Assembly (NCBI RefSeq): GCF_000803645.1
Contig: NZ_CP009122.1
Span: 1,650,501 to 1,714,500 of the forward strand
DNA: 64,000 nucleotides
Reading direction: 5' to 3'
Origin: Sphingopyxis fribergensis
Lineage (GTDB): Bacteria > Pseudomonadota > Alphaproteobacteria > Sphingomonadales > Sphingomonadaceae
Shown here: positions 1-8,758 of the stretch, piece after piece
Layout: the number at the start of each line of letters is the position of its first letter
Numbering within the stretch: position 1 is the first letter of the stretch
The notes under the pieces: model-generated
The model's database searches: none
Seen by the model: only the letters and a program-made list of their open reading frames with translations
What the model was told of the DNA's origin: nothing
Program-made: the position numbers and the translations under genes

Positions 1-8
1 CGACGGCA

Positions 9-1223
9 TCAGGCCGCGACCAACTCGTCGGTCGGACCGAAAAATTCGTAGTGGATCCGCTCCGGCGACACCCCCGCGATATGGAGCCCGGTCACGAGTG
101 CCTTCAGGAATGGCTTGGGGCCGCACAGATAGATGTCCGCTTCGTTTAACGGAGCGTTAGCGCGCAACCAGTCGACCGAGATCAGCCCCGTAACATCGTG
201 CGTCTTGCCGATGGCGTCGCCTGCGGCGGGCTGGTCGTAAAAGGTGGAGACCGACATCGCGCCATGGCGTTCGGCCAGCCCGCGCAGATGTGATCCCATG
301 GCGTGGGTCGCGCTATTGAGCGTGCCATGGACATAATGAGTTTCGACGTCCGGGTGATTGGCCGCAATCGTTTCGGCAATGCTCACCATCGGGGTTAGGC
401 CGACCCCGCCCGAGAGCAGGATTACTGGGCGGCCCGTCGGGGCGTTCAGGACGAAGTCGCCAGAGGGGGGCGTTGCCTCGAGCGTATCGCCGACACTGAC
501 CTGGTCGTGAAGAAAACGCGACCCGCCAGCGCCCTCGGCTTCGCGCTTCACCGAAATGCGGTACGCTTCGTCGTTCGGCGCGCAAGAAATCGAATAATTG
601 CGCTTGACCGGCGGCCCGCCGGGCACGTCGAGACGGAACGTCAGATATTGACCGGGCTGATGGCGAAGAACCGGCAGACCGTCGGCCGGGCGAAGGACGA
701 AGGAAGTGATAAGTTGGCTCTCCCGCCTCTTTTCGACGACGGTGAAGGGGCGCCATCCCGTCCAACCGCCTGAGGCGGCCGTAATCTGCTCGCGGATTGT
801 GGTTTCGCGAGCCTTGAGAACGTCGGCAAGAAACCAATAAGCTTCACCCCACGCCGTCAATATTTCCTCCGATGCGACATCGCCGAGGACCTCGCCAATC
901 GCGCCGAGAAGCGCGGTCGCGACGGAAGGATAATGTTCGGGGAGGATATGATAGCCGACATGCTTGTGCGCGATGCGTTCGATCGTTGGTCCTAGCTGGT
1001 CGAGATTGTCGATATTCTGCGCATAGGCAAGAATTGCTGCGGCAAGTGCATGGACCTGCGACCCGCCTTCACCCTGATTACTGTGATTAAATAATGCGCG
1101 GATTTGTTCGTCTTTGAAAAGGCGCCGGTACATGGCGGCGGTGATCGCAGTGCCGTGGTCGGCGAGCGCCGGTACGGTGGCTTTGACTAAAGCAATCGTG
1201 CGCGGGGAAAGAGGTTGGGTCAT
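9..1223 (-). CDS. hmp: Flavohaemoprotein, nitric oxide dioxygenase
   Basis: Converts nitric oxide to nitrate in the cytoplasm with O2 and NAD(P)H. The 404 residues show the full three-part architecture: an N-terminal globin (about 1-140) with the HKHVGYHI region carrying the proximal histidine, an FAD-binding reductase domain with the RNYSIS flavin motif near residue 208, and an NAD domain with GGVGLTPM and a C-terminal CGPKPF motif. Length is normal for Hmp. It lies 25 bp downstream of the truncated haemoglobin gene on the same strand, so the two probably form one operon controlled by the NsrR-type boxes upstream of that gene. Family assignment is secure; regulation is inferred from the operators. 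Confidence 0.96.
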   Translation of the reverse strand: MTQPLSPRTIALVKATVPALADHGTAITAAMYRRLFKDEQIRALFNHSNQGEGGSQVHALAAAILAYAQNIDNLDQLGPTIERIAHKHVGYHILPEHYPSVATALLGAIGEVLGDVASEEILTAWGEAYWFLADVLKARETTIREQITAASGGWTGWRPFTVVEKRRESQLITSFVLRPADGLPVLRHQPGQYLTFRLDVPGGPPVKRNYSISCAPNDEAYRISVKREAEGAGGSRFLHDQVSVGDTLEATPPSGDFVLNAPTGRPVILLSGGVGLTPMVSIAETIAANHPDVETHYVHGTLNSATHAMGSHLRGLAERHGAMSVSTFYDQPAAGDAIGKTHDVTGLISVDWLRANAPLNEADIYLCGPKPFLKALVTGLHIAGVSPERIHYEFFGPTDELVAA

Positions 1224-1248
1224 GGTAACTCCCTGGTTGAATATTCAG

Positions 1249-1638
1249 TTAGGTTTGATCAGTTCGGAGCGGGGGGGGGGGGCAGATAACGGCACGGAGC
1301 GTTTCCGCGATCCGGGATGCCCTCGCCTGTACGGCGGCGGCGGCCTCGCGCGGGAGCAGAGCATCGGTCGTATCAGCCCAGAGGAGCAGCCAGCGATCGA
1401 ACAAGGGGGGTGTGATGCGGTCCGCGTGCAGCATGTGCATGGCAAGGGGGTTGCCCTTGTATCGTCCGCTTGCGAAAACGACCGAAGACCAGAAATCGGT
1501 GATACGGTCGAGATGCTCGGGCCAGTCTGATATGACGTCGTTGAAAACCGGCCCAAGCTGAGGGTCCGCCCGCACCCTCGTGTAAAATAGCGTCACGAGA
1601 TGTTTCAAATCTTCGTCCACCAAGGTCGGCTCTGTCAT
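1249..1638 (-). CDS. Group III (P-type) truncated haemoglobin
   Basis: About 129 residues when started at the methionine of MTEPTLVDED; the open frame extends 25 codons further upstream but that part overlaps the operator region and does not look like globin. The fragments LVTLFYTRV, LGPVFN, ITDFWSSVV, GNPLAMHM and FDRWLLLW are typical of group III truncated globins. It probably binds or scavenges NO/O2 next to Hmp. It is the first gene of the tHb-hmp operon and has two NsrR-like boxes upstream. Its last codons run through a 12-base G tract (1271-1282, plus strand) that gives four consecutive prolines. Confidence 0.88.
   Translation of the reverse strand: MTEPTLVDEDLKHLVTLFYTRVRADPQLGPVFNDVISDWPEHLDRITDFWSSVVFASGRYKGNPLAMHMLHADRITPPLFDRWLLLWADTTDALLPREAAAAVQARASRIAETLRAVICPPPPLRTDQT
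1271..1282. repeat. 12-base poly-G tract inside the 3' end of a globin gene
   Basis: An uninterrupted run of twelve G on the plus strand, read as four proline codons near the end of the truncated haemoglobin. Homopolymers of this length are slippage-prone. A one-base change would alter only the extreme C-terminus of the globin. Confidence 0.9.
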
Positions 1639-1656
1639 CTTAGCGACTCCATTAAC

Positions 1657-1673
1657 ATGTATTATCGGTGCAT
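1657..1673. promoter_or_regulatory. NsrR-type operator upstream of the tHb-hmp operon (proximal)
   Basis: ATGTATTATCGGTGCAT fits the dyad ATGYA-N7-TRCAT, which is the core of the known NsrR box. It lies 19 bp upstream of the chosen globin start codon. Confidence 0.7.
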
Positions 1674-1693
1674 CTATAAGAGGCGATTGAAAC

Positions 1694-1710
1694 ATGCAAT
1701 ATCGATACAT
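1694..1710. promoter_or_regulatory. NsrR-type operator upstream of the tHb-hmp operon (distal)
   Basis: ATGCAATATCGATACAT is a second copy of ATGYA-N7-TRCAT, 37 bp centre to centre from the proximal box. Confidence 0.7.
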
Positions 1711-2242
1711 CATTTATTTTCGCCGTGAATGGCGCGTTATGGATCGGCCATCCGGAAGCAGCTTGTGCTCCCATCTCAGCATGAATGGATCGCGGGGCGA
1801 CGATCGCGGCTGACTTGGTCTATCGCATGGCTGCTTTCCCCGAGCATTCGCCGCCGCCGCTTGTGCGCGCGCTACTCGTTGCCCAGGATGGTCACAAACT
1901 ATCGCCGTGGGACCGACCGTGCGGTGCTTGCCGAGCCGCGAGCCTTGCTCAGCCAAAAGGGCGGCGACAACTTGGCTCGTGATAGGGGCTAATGACCGGC
2001 ACTGGGCAGGACAGCGCGTGCGGCGCATCTTTTCCTTTGAGCGCTATCCGCGCAATGCACACGCGGATAGCGCGATTTCGCGCGCAGCCGTCGGTTCCGA
2101 TTGCAGCCAATGACCCTATGCCCCCAGTCGTGTCGGGGGGTTCTGAATGCCCGTCGTCCTGACTCGCGGAGATTGCCCGCTGAAGCGGTTCAATGGTCTG
2201 GCTATCATGGCTGATCGCGGGATTTGTCGGTCATCAAATTTG
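1711..2242. other. Intergenic region between the globin operon and nsrR
   Basis: About 530 bp. Open frames on both strands here have no recognisable protein signature and no convincing ribosome site. A CCCCC/GGGGG hairpin lies near 2119-2138. I see nothing else I can name. Confidence 0.5.
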
Positions 2243-2259
2243 ATGTAAGCTACATGCAT
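2243..2259. promoter_or_regulatory. NsrR-type operator upstream of nsrR
   Basis: ATGTAAGCTACATGCAT fits the same ATGYA-N7-TRCAT dyad as the two boxes of the tHb-hmp operon. It sits 18 bp before the nsrR start, suggesting autoregulation. Confidence 0.7.
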
Positions 2260-2277
2260 GGTTAGGATATGCCCGCT

Positions 2278-2700
2278 ATGCGTCTGACACGATACACCGA
2301 CTATGCCATGCGCGTGCTGCTCTATCTTGCTCAGCGGCCCGACCGATTGTGCTCGATCGCCGAAGTCTCAAGCGCTTATGCCGTCTCCAACAACCATCTG
2401 ATGAAAGTCGTGAATGACCTGGTCAACGCGGGGTATCTGGAAAGCGTACGTGGACGGTATGGCGGGATCAGGCTAGCTCGACCCGCCTCCGAGATCAATG
2501 TTGGTACGGTGGTGCGGCATACTGAGGATGATTTCGAACTCGCGGGTTGCGGGGCGTGCATCATTGCGCCCGCATGCGGCCTCACGAGTATCCTCGACGA
2601 AGCTCTTTCGGCTTTTCTCGCGACGCTCGACCGCTATTCGCTCGCCGACGTTCTCGCGCGAAAGGGCGACTTTTCCTATCTGCTTCATCCCGTGAAATAA
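2278..2700 (+). CDS. nsrR: Rrf2-family NO-sensing repressor NsrR
   Basis: A 140-residue winged-helix Rrf2 regulator beginning MRLTRYTDYAMRVLLYLA, the usual NsrR/IscR start. The cysteines in GCGACIIAPAC are spaced C-X2-C-X5-C, the arrangement that binds the NO-sensitive iron-sulfur cluster. An ATG three codons earlier (2269) is only one base from the AGGA ribosome site, so 2278 fits better. Its neighbours (Hmp, truncated globin) and the three matching operators make NsrR more likely than IscR. It is predicted to repress the tHb-hmp operon and itself until nitrosylated. Confidence 0.9.
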   Translation: MRLTRYTDYAMRVLLYLAQRPDRLCSIAEVSSAYAVSNNHLMKVVNDLVNAGYLESVRGRYGGIRLARPASEINVGTVVRHTEDDFELAGCGACIIAPACGLTSILDEALSAFLATLDRYSLADVLARKGDFSYLLHPVK

Positions 2701-2874
2701 CATTCGCGCGCAGTCTACGACTGGTCGGCTGCCAATCCGGCCGAGGCGGAGCTGATCCCCGACATCGCCCTGATGCAGGATGCTTTGGCAAGGCTCTCTC
2801 AGGGCGCAGCCAAGGTCGGTACGTCGATCGCGATAGAGCTTATGCGGATAGGATATCCCTTACGCCTGCCATAA
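2701..2874 (+). pseudogene. Coding-like stretch without a start, directly after nsrR
   Basis: The frame continuing past the nsrR stop stays open for 57 codons and ends at a TAA (2872-2874). Its translation (VYDWSAANPAEAELIPDIAL and onward) has a protein-like composition, but there is no start codon at its head. It may be the tail of a deleted gene. I do not recognise the family, and the signal is weak. Confidence 0.25.
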
Positions 2875-2935
2875 TAGGTCTGCTCGTTGACCGCGATCCG
2901 CCGATTCCGTTGGCCTCGTCGTGAATGGCTGTAGA

Positions 2936-3580
2936 TCAATCGCCCGAGCGAGTGCCATCCGACACGCCATACAATGTTCTCAAAACATGGATTACTCGTT
3001 CGGACCGCTCCTGGACCACGGCTGCGTCAATTGACTGATTTGTCCATAGCATATGTGACTGGTCGGATCCCGCACACAGAGCGATGGTAAGCGACGCAGC
3101 TTGCGAGGGACAACCAAGCCGAACCACCCCAACCGATTTTTGACGTGCGTAGAATGCCGTCAGCGCGCTCTCCATATCGCGTACCAACCGTTGGTAAACC
3201 ATATCGCCGACGGAAACATGCCCGAGCACTGATCCGACCAACCGCCTCAAAATGAGCGTCTCACTGCTTATCATTCGCTCGATGATCGCCTCGGCAAACC
3301 GATGAAGGACTTCGAACGGCTTCTCATCTTCTTTCAGAATGGCGATTACGCGGTCGTGATATCCCAGTGTCTCCCGATCGATGACAGCTGAGAACAATTC
3401 TTCTTTCGACTTGAAATGGCTCCAGATAACGCTCTTCGACCCACCCACATCAGCGGCAATGCCCGACATGGTCGTGTTGAAGTAACCGAAATCAAAGAAT
3501 TGCTTGCGCGCCGCTGCGAGTATTTTGTCGCGTTGCATAACGCGGTGCGCCTCAACGGCTTCAACTGACCGGATGGGCAT
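2936..3580 (-). CDS. TetR-family transcriptional regulator at the end of the efflux operon
   Basis: About 214 residues from the start chosen at MPIRSVEAVEAH; the longer open frame runs inside the outer-membrane channel gene. The N-terminal helix-turn-helix reads KILAAARKQFFDFGYFNTTM then GGSKSVIWSHFKSKEELF, classical for TetR. Its start overlaps the stop of the outer-membrane channel gene by about 20 bp, so it is probably co-transcribed with the pump. That gives the pump two candidate TetR regulators, this one and the divergent one at 7730. Confidence 0.88.
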   Translation of the reverse strand: MPIRSVEAVEAHRVMQRDKILAAARKQFFDFGYFNTTMSGIAADVGGSKSVIWSHFKSKEELFSAVIDRETLGYHDRVIAILKEDEKPFEVLHRFAEAIIERMISSETLILRRLVGSVLGHVSVGDMVYQRLVRDMESALTAFYARQKSVGVVRLGCPSQAASLTIALCAGSDQSHMLWTNQSIDAAVVQERSERVIHVLRTLYGVSDGTRSGD

Positions 3581-5015
3581 CAGATGACTCCGCACTCTCG
3601 ACGGCCTCCCAGCCGCCGCCGAGCGCCTTGTAAAGCGCGGCCAGTTGCTGCAATCGCGCGGCTTGTGCCTGCACATGCAGGCGATCGGCGGCGCTGAACG
3701 CAATCTGCGCCTGCAACAAGGCCGTCAGATCCTCTTCGCCCGCTTTGTAACGTCGCCGGGCAAGCTCCACCGCCTCGGCCGCAGCGGCGCGCGCCGCGGC
3801 GCGTTCGACGCCGACGAAGCCCGCCGAGGCATAGCGGTTGATGCTCGTCTCGCTGTCGACGAGCGCGTTGAGGACTGCGCGTTCGTAGCGCGCGGTCGCG
3901 GCGTCGGACCGCGCATCAGCGGCGCGGATCTGCGCGCGGATGCGGCCGCCCGAAAAGATCGGCCAGCGGAGCGACGGGCCGACCTGAAAGCGCAAGCTGC
4001 TGCTCGAAACCAGATCCCCCGGCTCCTGCGCCTGCAGCCCGATGCCGCCAATCAGCGAGAAGCGCGGGAAGAGTTCGGCCGTTGCTACACCGACATCGGC
4101 GGTCGCCGCGGCAAGGTCGCGTTCGGCGACGCGGATGTCCGGCCGACGGCGAAGGAGGTCGGAGCGCAGACCTGCGGTAACGGCAAAGTTCGCTTCGGGC
4201 ATCGGTGCGACCTGACGAAGCCGCGCATATAGCGCCTCGGGCGGCTGCCCGACGAGTAGCGCGAGACGAAACGCAGCGGCAGCCTCATCGCTTTCATAAG
4301 CCGGAATCACGGCCGCCGTCGACCGGGCCTGCGTTTCGGCGCGAAGATATTCGGCGCGGGACGCGGCGCCGACGCGCAGCCGGTCGACGACCAATCGCGC
4401 GATGTCACCCTGCGCGCCGGCATCAAGGATCGCATTGGCACGCAGCGTTTGCGCAGTGCGCAGGTCGACATATGAGCGAACAACTTCGGCGATCACCTGA
4501 ATGACGGCGCCACGCCGCGCTTCCTCGGCCGCTTGCGCGCGGGCCTCGCTGCTTTCGATTGCGCGGCGTGTGCTACCCCACAGATCGATTTCCCAAGAAG
4601 AATCGAAACCGACGTCATAGATCGACAGATTGCGACCGAGGCCGGGGACTTTGCCAATCGGCAGCTGGCCATTTTCGCTGAGCTGGTTTTCGGTCGCGGT
4701 TGCCGAAATGCCGACTTGCGGCAGTTCGCGGCCATGGACGGCGTCGCGGTTGGCACGCGCCTCGCGCAGCCGGGCGCTTGCTTCGTCGATATCCTTGTTA
4801 CCCGCAATCGCCGCCTCGACGAGTTCCGTGAGCAGCGGATCGTTGAATTTCCGCCACCAGGTGCCATCGACATCTTCGCTGCTGACTGTGCCGACCCATT
4901 CTTGGCCAACCGCGACTTCGGGTCGCTGATAGTCCGGGCCGACGGTGGTGCAGCCCGCAAGACCGGCCGCAAGAAGCGCCGTCAAAATGACTTTGGTGTG
5001 CGACGTCTGTCTCAT
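3561..5015 (-). CDS. NodT/OprM-type outer-membrane efflux lipoprotein
   Basis: About 484 residues. Starts MRQTSHTKVILTALLAAGLAGC, a lipoprotein signal whose lipobox cysteine is followed by TTVGPDYQRP, the hallmark of NodT-family channels. The rest has two repeats rich in ARA/AEA helices, as in TolC/OprM barrels. It supplies the outer-membrane exit for the EmrA/EmrB genes upstream. The ATG overlaps the stop of the MFS gene by 4 bp, so translation is probably coupled. The substrate cannot be read from sequence. Confidence 0.93.
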   Translation of the reverse strand: MRQTSHTKVILTALLAAGLAGCTTVGPDYQRPEVAVGQEWVGTVSSEDVDGTWWRKFNDPLLTELVEAAIAGNKDIDEASARLREARANRDAVHGRELPQVGISATATENQLSENGQLPIGKVPGLGRNLSIYDVGFDSSWEIDLWGSTRRAIESSEARAQAAEEARRGAVIQVIAEVVRSYVDLRTAQTLRANAILDAGAQGDIARLVVDRLRVGAASRAEYLRAETQARSTAAVIPAYESDEAAAAFRLALLVGQPPEALYARLRQVAPMPEANFAVTAGLRSDLLRRRPDIRVAERDLAAATADVGVATAELFPRFSLIGGIGLQAQEPGDLVSSSSLRFQVGPSLRWPIFSGGRIRAQIRAADARSDAATARYERAVLNALVDSETSINRYASAGFVGVERAAARAAAAEAVELARRRYKAGEEDLTALLQAQIAFSAADRLHVQAQAARLQQLAALYKALGGGWEAVESAESSDAHPVS

Positions 5016-6619
5016 GGTACGGCCTCTGCTGGAACGGATTTCTGCTTGCCATGCGCCTTGGTGAGAAAGATTTTGAACGCGACGATGCACGGCGCGCCAA
5101 AGACGAAGAGCAAAGCGACGAGATTGAAAGCGGTATCGAAAGCTATGATCGTTCCCTGTCCACCGACAGCGCGGCCGACCATCGCGGTCGCGGTCTTCGC
5201 CGCAGCGCCCGCCTCGACCCCGCGCGATATGAGCAGATTGGTCGTCGCGGCGATCCGCTCGGCAAGCGCGGGCGACCCAGCGGTGATGGCCGCGCCGAGG
5301 ATCGCCTGATTATGAACAAGGCCATGGTCGATCGACGTCTGGAGCGCAGCGACGCCCATGAGTCCGCCGAGTTGACGCCCGATGTTGAAGATGGCGATGC
5401 CGAAGGCAACGCTCGCGGCAGGCAATTTGCTAAAGGCGATCAGCGTGATAGACAGAAAAAGAAAGCCGAGGCCGAAGCCGCGGAGCAAGATGGCAGGCAG
5501 CATGTCGTCCGCCCCGCTCTGGCCGTTCGAACCCGAAAGCATCCACATCGCGATCATGATCGACAAGATGCCTAGCGGCACCGTTGCGACCGGCGCCAGT
5601 CCCCGCGCTTGGATCAACCAGGCCGCGAGCATCAATGTGGCGAGAAAACAGGCGCCGCTGGGCAGGAGCAGTTCGCCCGCCTCGGTCGGGGTCAAGCCGA
5701 GCACCGACACCGCGAAAGCGGTGATCACATATCCGCTACCGAACAGCGCCGCGCCGGCGACGAAACTGACGAAAAAGGCAAACGCGAAATCGTCGGTCTT
5801 GAAGGTCGACAGGTCGAATAATCGAGCAGCCCCCGCGTGATATTGCCGAACGGCGAGTAATATGAGCCCAGCCGCAACGGCTGCAGTCATCCAGCCGATC
5901 CGGCTGGCCTCGAACCAGTCCCATCGGCTTCCCTGGGTCAGCACATAGGTCGCGCAAAAAAGTGCCGCTCCGAACGCAAGCAACCCCGCCCAGTCGAGGC
6001 GGCGCGGCGGCGCGGGTCGCGCGGGCGTCGGATCGGCGATGAGCAGCAACCCCGCAGCGCCCAGGGAAAGCGGCAGGATTGCGAAGAAAATCCAGGTCCA
6101 GTCATGGTTGTCGACCAGCCATCCCTCAAGCAGAGGTGCCGCAGTTGCCGGGGCGACGACCGAGCCCATCGCAAACATCGCCTGCAGGATCGGCTGCCGC
6201 GCGGCGGGAAAGTTCCAGAAGAGGATCGCCTGCCCGCTGATCAGCAAAGTCGCTCCGGCGAGCCCCTGAACCATCCGCAGGACGATCAATGTATCAAGGT
6301 GCGCCGTCGCGGCGGCGCATGTGCACGCTGCGCCCATCACCAGCGTTGCGATCAAAAGCAATTGCCGCGGATCTATCCGCGTCAGAAGCCAGGGCGCGAG
6401 CGCAAAGCCAATGAACTTGAACGCCGTATATCCGACATCGAGCCACGCGAATTCGTCGGGCGTCACAGAGGTGTCGCCGATGATGTCGGCGCGGCCGAGC
6501 GACAGCAATGTGCCCGCGAGCGCTTCGGTCAGGCTCGCGAGTATGATGCCGGTGACGAGAAGCCAGCCGGTTGCGCCCTTTGAAGGCGCCGCCGCCGCCG
6601 GAGCAGCGACGGCGGTCAT
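5012..6619 (-). CDS. emrB: DHA2-family (EmrB/QacA-like) MFS drug transporter
   Basis: 535 residues with about 14 hydrophobic segments, the DHA2 layout. The N-terminal half holds LGRADIIGDTSVTPDEFAW, typical of EmrB-like pumps where the DHA2 signature follows helix 1. Overlaps both flanking genes by 4 bp (emrA stop/emrB start and emrB stop/channel start). Works as the inner-membrane proton antiporter of a tripartite pump. The symbol is by family, not a specific orthologue. Confidence 0.92.
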   Translation of the reverse strand: MTAVAAPAAAAPSKGATGWLLVTGIILASLTEALAGTLLSLGRADIIGDTSVTPDEFAWLDVGYTAFKFIGFALAPWLLTRIDPRQLLLIATLVMGAACTCAAATAHLDTLIVLRMVQGLAGATLLISGQAILFWNFPAARQPILQAMFAMGSVVAPATAAPLLEGWLVDNHDWTWIFFAILPLSLGAAGLLLIADPTPARPAPPRRLDWAGLLAFGAALFCATYVLTQGSRWDWFEASRIGWMTAAVAAGLILLAVRQYHAGAARLFDLSTFKTDDFAFAFFVSFVAGAALFGSGYVITAFAVSVLGLTPTEAGELLLPSGACFLATLMLAAWLIQARGLAPVATVPLGILSIMIAMWMLSGSNGQSGADDMLPAILLRGFGLGFLFLSITLIAFSKLPAASVAFGIAIFNIGRQLGGLMGVAALQTSIDHGLVHNQAILGAAITAGSPALAERIAATTNLLISRGVEAGAAAKTATAMVGRAVGGQGTIIAFDTAFNLVALLFVFGAPCIVAFKIFLTKAHGKQKSVPAEAVP

Positions 6620-7647
6620 GACCGGGCGCCGCGCTCGACTTCGACCCGAGCCGACAGGCCGGGGACCAGCCGTCCGGGAAGGGGGTTGCGCTGAATCCGA
6701 ATCTTGACCGGGACGCGCTGCACAACGCGGACGAAATTGCCCGTCGCATTGTCGGCAGGAATCAAGGCAAAGGCCGACCCGCTGCCGGGCGCGAGGCTGT
6801 CGACGACACCCTTGATCACAACGTCGGGATAACCGTCGACGCGGATCTGGGCGCCTTGCCCGGGGCGGATATGTTCGAGCTGCGTTTCCTTGAAGTTCGC
6901 GACGACGTACAAATCTGCCACCGGCACAATGTCGAGCAGCGACGCGCCCGGCGTGACGAGCCGGCCGACGCGAACCTGCCGATTGCCGACGACGCCGGCA
7001 ACGGGCGCGCGCACCACGGTATTTTCCAGATCGATACGCGCGAGATCGCGCGCGGCGACCGCCTGCGCGAGCGCCGCGACGGCCGCTTCGCGCTGGGTCC
7101 CGAGAAGCTCGACGCGCTGCCGCTGGGCATCGATTGCAGCAGTCGAAACCGAGACTCCGGCTTCGGCGCGCGCGCGCGCGGTCTCGCTTTCGTCGACTTG
7201 CGCCTGACTGACCGCACCGCCGTCGATCAATTCGTTGCGGCGATTACTCGTCTTGCGCGCCAGCCCCAGGTCGGCGACCGCCGCACCGCGCTGCGCCGCT
7301 GCCTGACGGATCAGGATATGCTGCAATCGGATATCCTCGCCGCTGTTCGCAAGTCGCGCTTCAGCTGCCTTCACATTTGCTTCGGCCTGCGCGAGCTTCG
7401 CACGATAATCGCGGTCGTCGATACGGAACAATATGTCCCCCGCGCGTACCGCCTGATTATCCTTCACCGCGACCGCCACGACATAGCCGCCGACTTTCGG
7501 AGCCATCGAGGTGACGTCAGCGCGTACATAGGCGTTGTCGGTTTCCGCAGCATCGCTGCCGCCCCAGACCGCTGCGCCGAGCGCGACGATTATGGCCGTC
7601 ACACACAGGAGAACGCCGATTTTTTTCTTTTTGCTCGCGCTGGCCAT
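6616..7647 (-). CDS. emrA: HlyD/EmrA-type membrane fusion protein
   Basis: 343 residues: a short lysine-rich cytoplasmic start (MASASKKKKIG), one membrane helix (about 9-30), then the biotinyl-lipoyl-like half motif TDNAYVRADVTSMAPKVGGY, a long coiled-coil hairpin (about 90-200) and the second lipoyl half VRAPVAGVVGNRQV. This is the periplasmic adaptor linking the MFS pump to the outer-membrane channel. First gene of the efflux operon, separated from the divergent tetR by an 82-bp region full of inverted repeats. Confidence 0.94.
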   Translation of the reverse strand: MASASKKKKIGVLLCVTAIIVALGAAVWGGSDAAETDNAYVRADVTSMAPKVGGYVVAVAVKDNQAVRAGDILFRIDDRDYRAKLAQAEANVKAAEARLANSGEDIRLQHILIRQAAAQRGAAVADLGLARKTSNRRNELIDGGAVSQAQVDESETARARAEAGVSVSTAAIDAQRQRVELLGTQREAAVAALAQAVAARDLARIDLENTVVRAPVAGVVGNRQVRVGRLVTPGASLLDIVPVADLYVVANFKETQLEHIRPGQGAQIRVDGYPDVVIKGVVDSLAPGSGSAFALIPADNATGNFVRVVQRVPVKIRIQRNPLPGRLVPGLSARVEVERGARS

Positions 7648-7656
7648 CAGAATCTC

Positions 7657-7711
7657 CGGTAATATGTGTTACCATTGACCCATACGGTAATATACATTAC
7701 CGGTCAATGGT
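7657..7711. promoter_or_regulatory. Palindromic operator cluster between emrA and tetR
   Basis: Contains CGGTAATATGTGTTACC (7657-7673) and the near-perfect palindrome CGGTAATATACATTACCG (7685-7702), two copies of a GGTAAT-N5/6-ATTACC-like element. A perfect 10-bp inverted repeat ACCATTGACC / GGTCAATGGT (7671-7680 and 7702-7711) frames the second copy. Position and symmetry fit TetR binding controlling both divergent transcripts. Confidence 0.7.
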
Positions 7712-7729
7712 GGCGGGCTTTGGAAGGAT

Positions 7730-8371
7730 ATGCAGGTGAGCGAAACGGCGAATGAGGGCCGCCTTAAAGTCAGGCGCGAAGAGCTTCTGAGCGCCGCGGC
7801 CACTATCTTTTTCGAACAAGGATACGCCGCAACGCGCATCGACGACATCATCGAACGAACGGGCGGTTCGAAGCGAAATATCTACAGCGAGTTCGGCAAC
7901 AAGGAGGGGCTGTTCGCCGCGATCATTTCCGAACAGGCCAGCCGCGCTTTGTCGGCACTTACGATCGACAATGTGGCGGGTCAAAGTCTTGAGGAGATCC
8001 TGCTCGACTTCGGCCACCGGCTGATCGATATCTATATGTCGCCCGCATTGCTGGGGGTCTACCGCATCGCGATTACCGAATTCGCCCGCTTTCCCGAACT
8101 CGTCCGGCGCTTCTACGCTCTTGGCCCGGGACGCGCAGCCGCCACGCTCGCCGATGTACTGGAAGCGGCGAAGGCTCGCGGCGACATTCGCGTCGATGAC
8201 TGCATCATGGCGGGTGATCATTTCGTCGGAATGATCCGTGGCAACATGCATCTTCACGTCATGCTGGGCCTCCGCGAACCGCCCGATGCACGCGAGCGTC
8301 GCCAATTTGTCGCTTCCGTCGTCGAACTTTTTCTGAATGGCATGCGTTTTGGCGAGCCCGCACGCACGTAG
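7730..8371 (+). CDS. TetR-family regulator of the divergent efflux operon
   Basis: 213 residues with an N-terminal TetR helix-turn-helix (LLSAAATIFFEQGYAATRID, then GGSKRNIYSEFGNKEGLF) and a C-terminal ligand domain of the AcrR-like class. The ATG at 7730 is almost touching the GGAAGGA ribosome site; the GTG at 7736 is better spaced and may be the true start. Divergent from emrA with shared palindromes, so very likely the local repressor of the pump. Confidence 0.9.
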   Translation: MQVSETANEGRLKVRREELLSAAATIFFEQGYAATRIDDIIERTGGSKRNIYSEFGNKEGLFAAIISEQASRALSALTIDNVAGQSLEEILLDFGHRLIDIYMSPALLGVYRIAITEFARFPELVRRFYALGPGRAAATLADVLEAAKARGDIRVDDCIMAGDHFVGMIRGNMHLHVMLGLREPPDARERRQFVASVVELFLNGMRFGEPART

Positions 8372-8758
8372 AGGTTTGCGTGTGTTTCCGTTCACCGCGT
8401 TGTTTGTCCTATTTTCAACGATCCACATCACGTCTGCCTCTCGATAAGGAGAGCATCCAAGGCGCCTTGGCCGGCCGCGTAAGCCAACGGCGCTGAAGCG
8501 ACTTTTCCGAGATAATGCTCTGAATGGGGAAGTCGCAGCAAGCACCGGCCGGTGCCAAACGGACTGCACCATCTATGATATGCCATCGCTAATCGAAACC
8601 AGCGGCTTGTCGCTTCGCATCACACCAAGGTGCAGGGGCGGCAATACAAAGGTCCGCCTCAATGAGGATTACGGGCTGGTTGTGCGCGGCGAACGCCGAC
8701 CACATTCTCATCGCGGTTCCTGAGAGCCGCAGCGATGCAGGACAGCAAGGACTGAGAA
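8372..8758. other. Intergenic region, nothing recognised
   Basis: About 390 bp between tetR and the membrane-protein gene. No open frame here has a recognisable signature. An AAGGAC ribosome site for the next gene lies at its end. Confidence 0.5.

Noticed and set aside
1729..2113. Short plus-strand open frames between the globin operon and nsrR
   Set aside because: No ribosome site, no domain, overlapping frames equally open; treated as non-coding.
2278..2700. IscR identity for the Rrf2 protein next to hmp
   Set aside because: No isc/suf genes nearby; NO-detoxification neighbours and NsrR-type dyads fit NsrR.
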